A program made the position numbers and the translations under genes. From the NCBI RefSeq assembly GCF_023898315.1, contig NC_064623.1, positions 12,785,140 through 12,849,139 on the forward strand: a DNA stretch of 64,000 nucleotides, read 5' to 3'. This stretch comes from Schistocerca nitens (lineage: Eukaryota > Arthropoda > Insecta > Orthoptera > Acrididae). This document shows, in pieces, positions 23,168-35,613 of the stretch (positions are counted from its first letter, which is position 1; the number at the start of each line of letters is the position of its first letter). Under the pieces are notes generated by a model, which saw only the letters and a program-made list of their open reading frames with translations, was not told where the DNA came from and did not search any database.

Positions 23168-24512
23168 TACACACTGAGGTGACAAAAGTCGTGCAACAGC
23201 GATATCCACATGTACATATGGCGGTAGTATGGCGAGGTATAAAAGGGCGGTGAATTGGCGGAGCTGTCACATGTAATCAAGTGATTCTGTGAAAATTTGT
23301 CCTACGTGCCTTTGGACTCAGGGCGGGAATTGACAGAGTTTGAACGCAGAATAGCAGTTGGAGCTAGGCGCATGTCACATTCCATTTCGGAAATCGTTAG
23401 GGAAATCCAATATTCCGAGAACGACAGTGTCAAGGGCATGCCGAGAATACGGAATGTCAGGCGTTACTTCTCACCACGGACAATGCAGTGGCCGAATGCC
23501 TTCACTTAACGATGGAGAGCAGCGGCGTTTGCGTAGAGTTGTCAGTGCTACCAGACAAGCAACGCCGTGAAATCAATTTGGGACGTACGATGAACGTATC
23601 CGATAGGACTGTGCTGCGAAATTTGGCGTTAATAGGCTGTGGCAGCAGACGACCGACGCGTGTGCCTTTGCTAACAGCACGACATCGCCTGCAGCGCATT
23701 CCCTGGCCTCGTGACCACATCGATTGGACCCTAGGCTATTGGAAAACCTTGGCCTCCTTACATGTCCCGATTTCAGTTGGGAAGGGCTGATGGTAGGGTC
23801 CGAGTGTGGCGTAGACCTTTACGAAGCCACAGGCCCGAGCTGCCAACAAGAGACTGTACGAACAGGTGGTGGCTCCGCAATGGGTGGCCGTTGTGGCCGA
23901 GCGGTTCTAGGTGCTTCAGTCTGGAACCGCACGACCGCTACGGTCGCAGGTTGGAATCCTGCTTCGGGCATGGATGTGTGTGATGTCCTTAGGTTAGTTA
24001 GGTTTGAGTAGTTCTAAGTTCTAGGGGACTGATGACCACAGATGTTAAGTCCCATAGTGCTCAGAGCCATTTGAACCATTTGAGCGCCGTAATGGTGTGG
24101 GCTGTCCAACTGAACTGATCGTCGACTGGAAATGGTAATGTTTGGCTACTTGGAGACAATTTGCAGCCATTACCTCAACTTCGTCCTCCCAAACCACGAT
24201 GGAATTTTTACGGATTATTGTTTGCGATTGGTTTGAAGAATATTCTGGACAATTCGAAAGAATGATTTGGACACTCAGATCGCCCGACATGAATCCCATT
24301 TAACATTTATGGGACATAATCGACAGTTCAATTCTTTCACAAAATCCTGCCATTTCGGCACTTTCGCAATCGTGGACGGCTATAGAGGCAGCATGGTTCA
24401 ATATTTCTGCAGGGGACTTGCAACCACTTGTCGAGTGCATGCCTCGTCGAGGGCATGAGAATGTTGGACGCGATATTAAGTGGTATTCCATGACTTGCCA
24501 CCCCAGTGTGTA
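23168..24512 (+). mobile_element. Tc1-like transposon with both ends, carrying a SINE
   Basis: Inverted ends: TACACACTGAGGTGACAAAA on the left (23168) and CATGACTTGCCACCCCAGTG then TGTA on the right (24512), with TA at both edges. The transposase starts near 23332 (LTEFERRIAVGARRMSHSIS, a helix-turn-helix). It runs through several frames: CGSRRPTRVPL at 23637-23670, GRADGRVRVWRR at 23780-23815, and RTGGGSAM at 23860-23883. The SINE interrupts there, and AVMVWAV-like sequence resumes afterwards. Stops and frameshifts are numerous, so it is inactive. Confidence 0.85.
23884..24086 (+). mobile_element. tRNA-derived SINE (family A) inside a Tc1 element
   Basis: Full body and tail are present. The flanks CCGCAATGG (23875-23883) and CCGTAATGG (24087-24095) form a 9-bp duplication with one mismatch. 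Confidence 0.85.
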
Positions 24513-24790
24513 ATGCTCGACTGATGCCGAGAAACTCAAACTCAGCCTAGCTGTAGCATCAGCACGGTGAAAAAGCGACGGCGAATGACAATAATTTCTT
24601 ATCTCTGTTCGTTTACTTTTGTCTTGTGCTGCCAATGTCGTTACGTAACAATTTGTTTCCGGGTTTCCCAGTACAATGCTGTGAAGGTGCATCTCATGTC
24701 GTTAGTTGCCGCTGTATACAAAAACAAAATTGGCTGTTGCTGGTAATAACACGAGTAAGAATGAATACAGTCTGTTTTTAAATTATAGAT

Positions 24791-24985
24791 GGTTCAAATG
24801 GCTCTGAGCACTATGCGACTTAACTTCTGAGGTCATCAGTCGCCTAGAACTTAGAACTAATTAAACCTAACTAACCCAAGGACATCACACACATCCATGC
24901 CCGAGGCAGGATTCGAACCTGCGACCGTAGCGGTCGCGCGGTTCCAGACTGTAGCGCCTAGAACCGCTCGGCCACTCCGACCGGC
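24791..24985 (-). mobile_element. tRNA-derived SINE (family A), full length
   Basis: Minus-strand copy from GCCGGTCGGAGTGGCCGAGC to GAGCCATTTGAACC. A perfect 12-bp duplication TAAATTATAGAT lies at 24779-24790 and 24986-24997. Confidence 0.95.
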
Positions 24986-25306
24986 TAAATTATAGATAAC
25001 AGGCTATAATTCAACAAATACATAATACGATGTCCCAGTTGAAGACCTTTCCCTGTGTTGTAATTTTACACAAGTTAACGTACGGTGACTCCACATAAAA
25101 GTGTTTTCTCTATAAAAAAAAGAATTACTGTACATCATTTGGACGGGAATACACAACAATTTCATGTAAGTGTTCTGCAAGGCAGTCATGGCGTGTAGTT
25201 TGTTAGTTGTAGTGTTGCTACCGTTTTATTTGGTGAGCTATCTGTGGCAACTTCTCTGCGGTGTAATAAATGTTGTCACTTCTTATTTTCACTTTGCTGC
25301 ATAAGA

Positions 25307-26778
25307 TACACTACTGCTCATTAATTTCAACACACCCAATAACTGACATCTAGTTCTCTGCAGATAAGGTTTAATACCGTGGGTAAGGTTGACGAAGCAA
25401 AGGAATAGTACAACAGTTCTACACATGTCATAATTTTTGTTTGTCGTCATCGAGATACAACAGTATCCAACAAACAATGTTGTGTACATAAACGTTATGT
25501 ACCTATCTGACGGACGCAGCATGTACCTGTGTTGTTCGCTGTAGTGATGTGATGTCTGCAGCGAACGGCAAGCATTGCTACAATATATAACATGTGGTTC
25601 CTGCACGTCAGTTCCTTTGTGACGCTGAAGTGTGTACATCGCTAATATGGCTCCAAGATTTGAGATATCCATAGAAAAACGTGCTGCAATTGTACGTCTT
25701 AGCCAAGCAGGTTTATCTATTCGCCAAATTGCGAAACGGTGTAGTGTGTCTGTAGGGGGAGTGCAATACACCCTTTACCGCCAGAAGACAACAGGTAGCA
25801 ATAAGGACATACCACGACCAGGACGACCTCGTAAGACAACTAAAAGTTACGATAAATATATCAGAGTTACCAGCAAGAGAAACAGATTCAAAACAGAGAC
25901 CCAGATATGTGCAGAGTTGGTAGAAATGAACACAAAAATATCTGTTGCAACGGTAAAAAGGAAGCCGGCTTGAAAGGATGTCTCACAACAAGAAATCCCC
26001 TTCCAAGGCCCATAAATAGAAGAGACTTGAGTGGGCTAGAAAACATCGTAATTGGACATAGGAAGAGTGGACGAATGTGTTATTCACCGATGAATCGAAG
26101 TTCGAGATTTTTGGAACCAGAAGGAGAATATTTGTTCGCCGATTTGTACGGGAAAAGGTAGTCCAGCAGGGTGTTCTACCTACAGTTAAACACGGTGGAG
26201 GTTCTATTATGGTTTGGGGATATTTTGCCGGAGATAGAGTTGGCGACATTGTGAAAATAGAAGGATGTACCACCGCATACTTCAGTATCATGCAATACGA
26301 AGTGGATTGCGCTTAACAGGGAAAGGGTTCAGCTTACAACGGGGTAATGACCCAAAACATCGGTAGACGTACTGTACGAACTACACTGCATCAAAGGAAA
26401 AACAGAAAGTGCTGAATGATACGGTATGCCCGGCTCAAAGCCCCGATTGTAATCCCATTGAAATGGTCTGGGATGAAGTGGACAGACGTGTCAGGGAAGT
26501 TAATATAGCCAGCAAGGAACATCTCTGGAATATTGTTACGAATGTGTGGAATCATATTGATTCACAATACTTACAAAAACTGATTGACCGCATGCCTCGA
26601 GTTTGTGAGACAGTCATTAAATCCAAAGGAGGATACTTTGATGAAAGTAAAATACAATGATTATGGTTGTATTATGTATGTGGAAGTTAATATCATTATA
26701 TTTTATGAGAAATAACGTTTGATTTCTGTTGTGAATCTAAAATACCAGGGTGTATTGAAATTAATGAGTGGCAGTGTA
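25307..26778 (+). mobile_element. Tc1-like transposon, full-length shell, inactivated
   Basis: Ends: TACACTACTGCTCATTAATT then TCAACACACC on the left, and its near-complement at 26750-26778, both with TA. The first 113 codons (25632-25970) are open and hold the paired helix-turn-helix region (GLSIRQIAKRCSVS and PGRPRKTT). A stop follows. The catalytic parts lie in other frames: LFTDESKFEIF and KHGGGSIMVWGYF (26077-26316), then a site reading LQRGNDPKHR where LQQDNDPKHT is expected, so the second Asp is Gly. Last is PDCNPIEMVWDEVD (26440-26480) to KSKGGYF. 1472 bp in all. Confidence 0.92.
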
Positions 26779-26919
26779 TTTCGTGCGATCTCTTCGCTAA
26801 TTTTCGTTTATTAGTTTCCTTACAGAGCAGGACGGCAGTGTTGGATGTTTTGTCTGTTCTGCTGAAGACCTTTCTATGCTAGCTGGTCTACCAGCTCACT
26901 CGAAATGAATTACAACAGG

Positions 26920-27750
26920 GTATGGTTTTGTTGTTCAATCTACGCATTTAAGAAGTAATGACAGAAAAAGAAGAAAGGCTCAAGAGTAGGATTAAAATTC
27001 GGGGTGAAAGGATATCAACGATAAGATTTTCTGATGACACAGCTGTCGTCAGTGAATGTGAAGGAGGATTACAGCATTTGTTGAATCGCAACAACATTCA
27101 TATGAGTACAGAATATGAATTGAGAGTAAACTGAAGAAAGACGAACATAATGAGAAGTAGCAGAAATTTAACATCAAAGTTAGTGACCGTGAGGTAGACG
27201 AAGTTACGGAATTCTGATACCTTGGAAACAAAATAACCCATGACGGACGAACCGTGGATGATACATAAAGCACTTTAGCACAGGCGGAAGGGTGATTCGT
27301 GCCCAAGAGAAGTTTACTACTATCAAACACATGCCTTCATAAGAGGAAGAAGTTTCTGAGAACATACATTTGAAGCACAGCATTGTATGATGCCCAGTCA
27401 TGGAGTGTGGGAAAACCGGAACGGAAGAGAATCGAAGCATTTAAGATGCTGTGCTACAGAAGAATGTTGAAGATTAGGTGGACTGATAAGGTAAGGAATG
27501 AGGAGATTCTCTGCAGAATCAGCGACGAAACGAATATGTGGAAAACACTGACAAAGAGAAAGGACAGGATGATAGGGTATCTGTTAAGACATGGATAAAA
27601 GCTGTAGAGGAAGGCAGAGATTGGAATACAACCGGCAAATAATGGAGGACATAGGTTACAAGTGTCCCTCTGATATGAAAAGTTCTGCACCGGAGAAGAA
27701 TTCGTGGCGGGCGCATCAAAACAGTCAGAAGGGTGTTGATTCAAAAAATA
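26920..27750 (+). mobile_element. LINE 3' fragment (RTE-like)
   Basis: The + strand contains YLGNKITHDGRTVDD (about 27217-27262), then ALYDAQSWSVGKPERKRIEA and FKMLCYRRMLKIRWTDKVRN (27383-27510), the thumb and C-terminal region of an RTE-type LINE. Stops and frameshifts lie throughout. A later GYLLRHG matches the GHLLRH segment. Confidence 0.7.
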
Positions 27751-27794
27751 AATAAGTAAAGAAAACATGAAAGAAAGAAAATTGTTATACATGT

Positions 27795-28430
27795 AATGGG
27801 AGATGCGATATTGCGAAAAATATTTGACAAAGCTCTGAAAGACCTAAGTCGAAACAAGGTCCCCAAGGTAGACGGCATTCGTCAGAAGTACTGACAGCTT
27901 TGAGGGGGCAGCCATGACAAAACACGTCCATGTGGTATGCAAGATGTATGACACAGGCGAAATACCCTCAGACTTCAAGAAGAATGTAATAATTTCAATT
28001 CCCAAAAAAGCAGGCGCTGACAGGTGTGAATATAATCGAACTATCAATTTAATAAGTCATGAGTCCAAAATGCTATCGCGAATTATTTACAGAAGAATGG
28101 AAAGACTGGTAGAAACCGATGTTGGAGAAGTTAGGTTTGGGCTCCGGAGAAATGTAGGAACACGCGAGGCAATACTGACCCTACGATTTATCTTTGAAGA
28201 TAGGTGAAATAAAGACAATCCTACGTTTATAGCATTTGTAGATTTAGAGAAAGTTTTGAACAATGTTGACTGGACTACACTCTTCGAAATTTTGAAGGTA
28301 CCAGGGATGAACTAGGTGGAGCGGAAGGTTACTTACAAGTTGTACAGAAACCAGATGGCAGTTACGAGAGTCGAAGGGCGTGAAAGGGAAGCCGTAGTGG
28401 AGAAGGGGCTGCGCCGGTGTAACATATTTC
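27795..28430 (+). mobile_element. LINE fragment (RTE-like), fingers and palm region
   Basis: It starts ALKDLSRNKVPKVDGI, followed by NVIISIPKKAGADRCEYNRT, RIIYRRMERLVETDVGEVRF and REAILTLRFIFEDR. These are the standard N-terminal RT blocks of the same LINE family as 36335-37560 and 59150-59835. Disrupted by stops. Only the RT start is present. Confidence 0.75.
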
Positions 28431-28572
28431 GTATGAGAACAAAATTTCCTTCTAAAAATGTGTTATATCGCCGATAATAGGCGGATGGAGTCTTAAACAT
28501 AAAATAGATGATAATTCGGCGATGAATAATTTAGCTGAGACGACGTTTTTGAACTCACCCGTTGGTCACTGT

Positions 28573-28764
28573 CTGTGTGTGTCAAATCTTATGGGACTTA
28601 GCTGCTAAGGTCATCAGTCCCTAAGCTTACACACTACTTAACCTAAATGATCCTAAGGACAACTACACACACCCATGCCCGAGGGAGGACTCGAACCTCC
28701 GCCGGGACCAGCCGCACAATCCAGGACTGCAGCGCCCCAGACCGCTCGGCTAATCCCGCGCGGC
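28573..28764 (-). mobile_element. tRNA-derived SINE (family B)
   Basis: Minus-strand head GCCGCGCGGGATTAGCCGAG and B-box GGTTCGAGTCCTCCCTCGGG; the tail reads AAGATTTGACACACACAGAC. The flanks GTTGGTCACTGT (28561-28572) and GTTGGTTACTGT (28765-28776) are a 12-bp duplication with one mismatch. Confidence 0.9.
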
Positions 28765-29114
28765 GTTGGTTACTGTTATTTTTCGTTTATAAACAGTGGT
28801 TTATCGTTATCGGTTGTCATATATTGTCCCCGGAGTATAAGCTTGCTGACATCTCGTTAACAAAAGATGAAGAAGTGCGCTATCGAATATTTATCGTTTG
28901 TTTCATCAGAGAATGCCAGCGACAATAATTCCTGCGGATTAAAAATTACGCAGATAGTGTATTGAATGAACACAACTGTCTACGATAGTTAATTATATTC
29001 AACCGACATGAAAATAATAATAGTTAATAAAATACTCGGGAATCTATTACTCCCACTGATGGTGGAGGTGCGTGTGATAATTACACGAGGTTGTAGGCTG
29101 TCCCCCAAGTTACC

Positions 29115-29650
29115 GAATCAGCATATTGAGCATGCAGTCGAGCAACACAAAAGAATTTAGAAAGCGAATTAAATTTCAGGGAGACCAACTAAACATTTTG
29201 ACAACTGTCAACGACATTGTTATTTTGTCAGAGGTGGCAAAGGAGTTGGAAGTTCAGTTGAACGGAATGAATACTGTCTTGCAAAGCTGTTACATGATCA
29301 ACATGAAGAAAAATTAAATAAGGTAAAGGTAATGTAATAAAAAATTAAATCAGATGGTAAGAAGGGAATTAGATGAGGAAATGAGACACTAAAGTAGAGA
29401 AGGGATAAAACGCTGAGAGGCAATAGCAAAAACTGCATTTCTGAGAAAAAAATATGTTGACATCGAATATAGATTTAAGTGTTAGGAGGTCGTTTCCGAA
29501 GGTATTCGCCCGGAGTGTAGTGTTGTGTTGGATTGACACATGGACGACAAACAGTTCAGACAAGAAGAGAATAGAAGCTTATGAAATGTGGTGCTAGAGA
29601 ATAATGGTGGAGATTAGCTGGGCATATCGCGTAACTATTGAGGACACACT
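29115..29650 (+). mobile_element. LINE fragment (RTE-like), palm/thumb
   Basis: Remnants read IKFQGDQLNILTTVNDIVIL, then KELEVQLNGMNTVLQSCYMI (29160-29315), corresponding to I-FADDIVIL in the family. A downstream AFLRKKYVDIEYRF segment follows. The FADD box appears as TVND, so the active site is lost. Confidence 0.65.
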
Positions 29651-30210
29651 GACTGGAAATGCGGAAATTTGTGTGAAACTTGCTGGGAGATTAAAACTGT
29701 GTGGCTGACCGGGACACGCACTTGGGATCCTCGTCAATGAAGCTGCGAGTGCAGGTCGTGGGTCGTGCTTGGATACTCAGTGAAGTTCTCACTGATTGAA
29801 TTTAAAGAGGTCATGCGATATCCACTCAGGATGACCGACGAAAAAACGACGAATAAACTGATCGAAACATCATCATCATCATTTCTATGGCACACACATG
29901 CAGTACATTTATAATACGTAACGAATGAGATTGAGTAAAACAAAAATAAATCGACTAAATATTAATATCTAATATCCATTCCACAGCTGTGGCATAGGAA
30001 TTCATAAAATCGATTCATGTGCCTTTATAGCATCTTAGGACGCATTCCTGTCTCATATGTATGAAAGATTGTTTCAGTGCACCACACACACAACTCGGAG
30101 AAACCACAATAACTCATTTATAGAGTGCGTCAGAGCAACGACTACATGTAGTGCGAATTCCATTTAATTTGACCCGCAGTTTCCTGTCGACACTCACAGT
30201 ATCAGAGTTA
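29651..30210. other. Intergenic, little recognised
   Basis: A fragment at about 29672-29790 (GAGATTAAAACTGTGTGGCT, then GACCGGGACACGCACTTGGG) resembles a repeated tRNA-like orthopteran unit. The remainder holds no supported feature. Confidence 0.4.
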
Positions 30211-31386
30211 TACACAGAAGCGCCAAAGAAACTGGTATAGCCATGCGTATTCAAATACAGAGATATGTAAACAGGCAGAATACGGCGCTGCGGTTGGCAA
30301 CTCTCATATAAGACAAGTGTCTGGCGCAGTTGTTAGATCGGTTACTGCTGCTACAATGGCAGGTTATCAAGATTCAATTGAGGTTCAACGTGGTGTTATA
30401 GTCGACGCACCAGCAATGGGACACAGCATTTCCCAGGTAGCGATGAAGTGGGGATTTTTTCCGTACGACCATTTCACGAGTGTACCGTGAATATCAGAAA
30501 TCCGGTAAACATCAATTCTCCGAAAATTGCTGCGGCCGGAAAAATATCCTGCAAGAATGGGACCGACGACGACTGAAGAGATTCGTTCAACGCGACAAAA
30601 GTGCAACCCTTCGCAAGTTTCTGAAGATTTCAATGCTGGGCCATCAACAAGTGTCAATCTGCGAACTATTCAACGAAACGAAATCGATATTGGCTTTCGG
30701 AACCGAAGGCCCACTCGTGTACCATTGCTGACTCCACGACACAAAGTTTTACCCCTCTCCAGGGCCCGTCGACACCGACATTGGATTGCTGGTGACTGGA
30801 AACATGTTGCCTGGTGGGACGGGTCTCGTTTCAGATTGTATCGAGCGGATGGACGTGTACGGGTATGGAGACAACCTCACGAATCCATGTACCCTGCATG
30901 TCAGTGGTGCACTTGGAGTGAAATGTCACCCCTGATACGTGTAGACACGACTCTGACAGGTGACACGTACGTAACAATCCTGTCTGATCACCTGCATCCA
31001 TTCATGTCCACTGTGCATTCCGACGGACTTGGGCAATTCCTACACGACAATGCGACACCCCACACGTCCAGAACTGCTGCAGAGCGGCTCCTGCAACACT
31101 CTTCTGAGTTTAAACACTTTCACTGGCCACCCAACTCCCCAGACATTAACAACGTAGAGCATATGTGGGATGCCTTGCAATGTGCTGTTCGGAAGAGATT
31201 TCCACCCCCCTCGTACTCTTATAGATTTATGGACAGCCCTGCAGGATTCACGGTGTCAGTTCCCTCCAACACTACTTCAGACATTTGTCGAGTCCATGCC
31301 ACGTCGTGTTGCGGCACTTCTGCGTGCTCGAGGGGGCCCTACAAGATATTATGCAGGGGTACCAGTTTCTTTGGCTCTTCAGCGTA
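30211..31386 (+). mobile_element. Tc1-like transposon with both ends, frameshifted transposase
   Basis: Ends TACACAGAAGCGCCAAAGAA and the complementary TTTCTTTGGCTCTTCAGCGT at 31366-31385, with TA at both borders. The N-terminal helix-turn-helix (SISQVAMKWGF then RTTISRVYREYQKSG) is split. From about 30630 an open frame to 31432 carries RRPTRVPLLTPRHK, WDGSRFRLYRADGRVRVWRQ, LIRVDTTLTGDTYVTILSDH, FLHDNATPHTS and NNVEHMWDAL. In WDGSRF the usual SDESRF Asp is kept but its neighbouring Glu is Gly. The C-terminus shifts frame near 31205. The copy is 1176 bp, shorter than most. Confidence 0.9.
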
Positions 31387-32117
31387 CGAGGTAAGGGCCG
31401 CTAAGTCCTTCGCTTGTGTTCCCTTTGGCTGACTAAGTTCTTTTTGATTGACAAGCCACAACGATATCGCCTGGATAGCAGAATTTCCTTGAAGATGTTT
31501 CTGGAAGGTCAGAAATGTAGAGGCTCAACAGGAGAGGAGCAGGGACTGAGCCCTGTGGCAGGCCGTTACTTAGTTTCCCTATTGAGCTTCTTTTTTCACT
31601 CAAGCAAACCTGAAAGTATCGATTACTTATAATGCTGTTGTTCGCGTTTAATTGTTTTCAGTAATTTGTAAACCATCCCTTCCCTCCAGATGGTTCATAT
31701 GCCGCTGTAAGGTCGATAAAGGCCACAGATGTTTTTAGTTCCTCCTGGAGGAAAACTGTCAGCGCAAGTACCTGGTCGTTGCAGCTTCGGTAAGGCCTAA
31801 ATCCCGCTTGTTCTTTTGGAATGTATCCTAAAATACGCCCACTAATTGTATTGTAAATAAGTCTCTCGAAGAGCTTATATGAGCAACTAAGCAGGGAAGT
31901 TGGCCGAAAGTTCTGGGTGACATCCGGTGATTTGTTAGGTTTTAAGATTTTCACAATTTTTGTATTTTTCAGTTCCTTCGGAATTGTTCCTGTCTTCAAA
32001 ATAACAGAGAAGAATCGAATCAGTCAGTGTTTGGCATAAAAATTCTGGATGTATAATATCAGACCCCGAGGCCTCACCACTTTTAACCTCTGCTAAGGCT
32101 ATCTCTATTTCGTCTAG

Positions 32118-32294
32118 TTGGTTGGTTGGTTGGTTGTTTTGGGGAAGGAGACCAGACAGCGAGGTCATCGGTCTCATCGGATTAGGGAAGGACGGGGAAG
32201 GAAGTCGGCCGTGCCCTTTGAAAGGAACCATTCCGGCATTTGCCTGAAGCGATTTAGGGAAATCACGGAAAACCTAAATCAGGATGGCCGGACG
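32118..32294 (-). mobile_element. SINE (family C), 5'-truncated, (CCAA)n tail
   Basis: On the minus strand it reads CGTCCGGCCATCCTGATTTA to a CCAACCAACCAA tail. The tRNA-like head of the full element is missing. A perfect 13-bp duplication CTATTTCGTCTAG (32105-32117 and 32295-32307) shows insertion into the Jockey-like LINE. Confidence 0.93.
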
Positions 32295-33059
32295 CTATTT
32301 CGTCTAGGGTGAATGGAGAAGAGAATTTTGGGTCGCTTGGAGATTGAGCGTTTAGATCTATTAGCTCTTTTTTGACGCTGGATGTATGGTGTTTATTCCT
32401 GGACGATCTGGACGTTTTCAATATGATTAGCTGAAATACCAGGCTTCTGATCATATGTATTAAAGGAGACACCCAATGTACGGAGCAAGGACACAGCCTT
32501 CCTATTTGAATGCCTGAAATTCGAGTTTTCTACCATCTCACACCAGCGCACTTACCTTGCATTATCAATACTGTGAATAAGTTCCTCTGCAATGTCACAT
32601 CTGTCAAATTGTTCATATATGTGTTCACATCTCTCATCCCACCCTGGGATATATCCTCTCCCATATCCACGGGCAATATGTTTTTTAGCAGTTACAACAA
32701 CAGCTCCAACTAAACGGCTGGAGCTCTTCGTGCTTCTAAACTTCCGCTTAGATCGTGGTAATGACTTAACCAGTGCAACATATAAGCCAATACTGAGAAT
32801 AACAGGTCTGTGTAGGTTCTGTGGGAACTATGGCAAGATTTTTCTTGATACAGAAACTGGTTGATCTTCACGATCAAGGGGACAGATGGCAGGCTTACAG
32901 CCTCTCTGCCATGTAGCTATTCTAAATGTATCCAAGTCTTTGGCCTCAAAAACTAGGAAGAGGTTTTTATCTTCAGGCCAGTCAACAGTGGGTATTGATG
33001 GATGGACAGTAATTGCTACAGCATCTAGCGACCTCTGTAAATCAGGGTATTTGTAGATA

Positions 33060-34354
33060 TAAGGGGCGTTCAAAAAGAAACGAGCCGGAGGCATAATTAC
33101 AGCAACCAGTACCTGTACGTTAGAAGTATTGACTCTGGCTGTTGAGACACATGCCCCACTGTGACCCAAGGCGGCGAATGGCTGTTTCATAAAATTCCCG
33201 AGGCTTCGATGTTAACCAGTTCCGCATCTACAATTGGACGTCGTCGTCCGAGGCGAATCGTTTGCCCCTCAGAGCCTTTTTAAGGGGACCAAAAATGGCG
33301 CAATCACAGGGAGAGAGGTCCGGACTGTATGGAGGGTGGCCGAGAACCTCCCATTTGAATTTCTGCAGGAGTGCCGCGAATGTGTTGCCCGTATGAGGCT
33401 TTCCATTGTCGTGGAGCAGAATGACCCCATGGGTGAGATTGCCTGGTCGTTTCGATTTGATCGCTTGGCGATGGGTGGTAAAGGTTTGCGAGTGACGCTG
33501 GGCATCCACTGTTGTCCTGTGCTGCAGGAAGTGAATCGGAAGGGAGGGGGGTCATCTCGGTCAAAGAAAAGCGTCAGCACAAGCTGTCCTGCACTCGTGT
33601 GGACGGCCTTGGTTTTTTTTTGTGGTGGTGACCCTGGATGCTTCTACTGGAGATTTTGTCGTTTTGATTCTGGTTCGAAGTGATGACACCACGACTCATC
33701 TCCAGCCACCATTCGTGCCAAGAACGTATTCCCTTCCCGAGCATAGCGCTGCAGATGAGCAAGACAGTGGGCCATTCGGCGTGCTTCCCGGTGTGGTTGG
33801 AGACTGTGGGGCACCCACTGAGCACACACTTCGTGCGGTCGTTCCTTCATGATGGTGTGAACACTCCCGGCGCTCGATCCGACCACGGCGGCTATGGCTT
33901 TCACTGTCCCTTGGCGGTCCTGGGTAATGAGGGCATACACCAGCTGGTCTATGTCACTGGTAACGCAGTGCGGTGCTCCAGACTGTGCATCATCGGCTAA
34001 CGACACTCGTCCTTCCCTGATGCGCTTGTGCCACGCCTTGACCCTTGAAAGGGACATGCAGTGTTCGCCGTACACTTGTGACATTCGTCGATGAATGACC
34101 GTTCCTGCTGCTCCTTCCGCTGTAGAAAACGAACAACACCTCTTTGCTCTCCTGTTGACGCCTCCGTGTCACTTTTTGCAATGCGACTGACAGCGTTGGA
34201 CGATTGAAGCGTGCTGCTACGGGCTCTGTATGGTCACGTGACGTGCACGCGTGCCTTCAAGCGACGGGCTGTGAACTTGGACGCTCTGGTCGAAACCACA
34301 GCTCGTTACACACGCCACGATATTACCCTCCTGTTTCCTTTTGAACGCACATTA
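33060..34354 (-). mobile_element. Mariner transposon (irritans-like), nearly intact shell
   Basis: Ends: GGGGCGTTCAAAAAGAAACG at 33064 and complementary CTGTTTCCTTTTGAACGCAC at 34331-34350, with TA borders. The 1295-bp size is typical of mariner. The minus strand encodes VKAWHKRIREGRVSL (34020-34070), the WVPHSL motif, ARMVAGDESWCHHFEPESKR (33650-33715), HGVILLHDNGKPHT (33410-33450) and YSPDLSPCDCAIFGPLKKAL (33283-33345). All three catalytic aspartates (D,D34D type) can be seen, but two frames with an intervening stop separate them and the N-terminus is frameshifted. It sits in the Jockey-like LINE. Confidence 0.92.
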
Positions 34355-34460
34355 TATAATGGATGGTGAGCTCTTCGAGATTTATTAAAACATTACCCTT
34401 TTCACCAGCTGTATTTGCTGAAATTAAGTGTGCACAATCAGTGTCAGCTCTAACGTAACT

Positions 34461-35213
34461 GTTGTTGTTGTTGTGGTCTTCAGTCCTGAGACTGGTTTGA
34501 TGCAGCTCTCCATGCTACTCTATCCTGTACAAGCTTCTTCACCTCCCGGTACCTACTGCAACCTACATCCTTTTGAATCTGCTTAGTGTATTCATCTCTT
34601 GGTCTCCCTCTACGATTTTTACCCTCCACGCTGCCCTACAATACTAAATTGGTGATCCCTTGATGCCTCAGAACATGTCCTAGCAACCGATCCCTTCTTC
34701 TAGTCAAGTTGTGCCACAAACTTCTCTTCTTCTCAATCCTATTCAATACCTCCTCATTAGTTATGTGATCTACCCATCTAATCTTCAGCATTCTTCTGTA
34801 GCATCACATTTCGAAAGCTTCTATTCTCTTCTTGTCCAAACTGGTTATCGTCCATGTTTCACTTCCATACATGGCTATACTCCATACAAATACTTTCAGA
34901 AACGATTTCCTGACATTCAAATCTATACTCGATGTTAACAACTTTCTCTTCTTCAGAAACGCTTTCCTTGCCATTGCCAGTCTACATTTTATATCCTCTC
35001 TACTTCGACCATCATCAGTTATTTTGCTCCCCAAATAGCAAAACTCCTTTACTACTTTAAGTGTCTCATTTCCTAATCTAATTCCCTCAGCATCACCCGA
35101 CTCGACTTAATTCGACTACATTCCATTATCCTCGTTTTGCTTTTGTTGATATTCATCTTATATCCTCCTTTCAAGACGCTATTCATTCCGTTCAACTGCT
35201 CTTCCAAGTTACG
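34461..35213 (-). mobile_element. RTE-like LINE, 5'-truncated, with 9-bp duplication
   Basis: On the minus strand it starts within RT (VKEF.Y region) and contains MGSKITDDGRSREDIKCRLA, YGSETWTITSLDKKRIEAFE (about 34801-34860) and the C-terminal RRR.RLLGH and PRDEYTKQI segments. It ends with TCAGGACTGAAGACCACAAC and an (AAC)n tail. A perfect 9-bp duplication AACGTAACT lies at 34452-34460 and 35214-35222. The same family, in pieces, is at 27795, 29115, 36335, 59150 and 63748. Confidence 0.92.
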
Positions 35214-35613
35214 AACGTAACTAGCAACACCATAAACGTTGTGGTAAGCTGCGCCGATATGCTGATAGCGGTATATCTTTCCTCTTTTACGAAGGTCGTC
35301 TTCGTTCGATGCATGGGTTTCCTGGATTAAAAGGCCGTCAGTAGGATTACTTTAAATTTTTTTTACTAACAATGACTTTTAGCTCGGCTAATTCGTTCTT
35401 TATTTACTTGGTTAACAAAGACTGAACGTTCCTGGTTTTTTAGTAATTTGGTCCTGGGGAGGGCTCTTTGCTAGTGTTTGGTTGGCTAAACAGAGAAGAC
35501 AGAAAGAAATGTCGGAAGAGCAATGCCCCACGAAAGCATTGGTTCCAGGTGCGAATCCCAGTTGGGTATAGGGTTTTAATCTGCCAGTATTTTTCAAATC
35601 AACTCACAGTCCG

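Larger units (their letters stand above)
31645..35350 (-). mobile_element. Jockey-like LINE, endonuclease and RT, holding three insertions
   Basis: Read on the minus strand, an apurinic-type endonuclease begins near 35340 (LLIQETHASNEDDLRKRGK, holding the catalytic Glu). It continues at 34355-34460. It resumes at 33059 (YKYPDLQRSLDAVAITVHPS) and runs past PAICPLDREDQP and RPVI into AKKHIARGYGRG. The RT starts at about 32310 (FTLDEI) and continues with SGEASGSDIIHPEF, LKNTKIVKILKPNKS and EQAGFRPYRSCNDQVLALT, ending after VAFIDLTAAYE at about 31680. Insertions: a SINE (32118-32294), a mariner (33060-34354) and another LINE (34461-35213). The RT active site downstream is absent. Confidence 0.85.
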
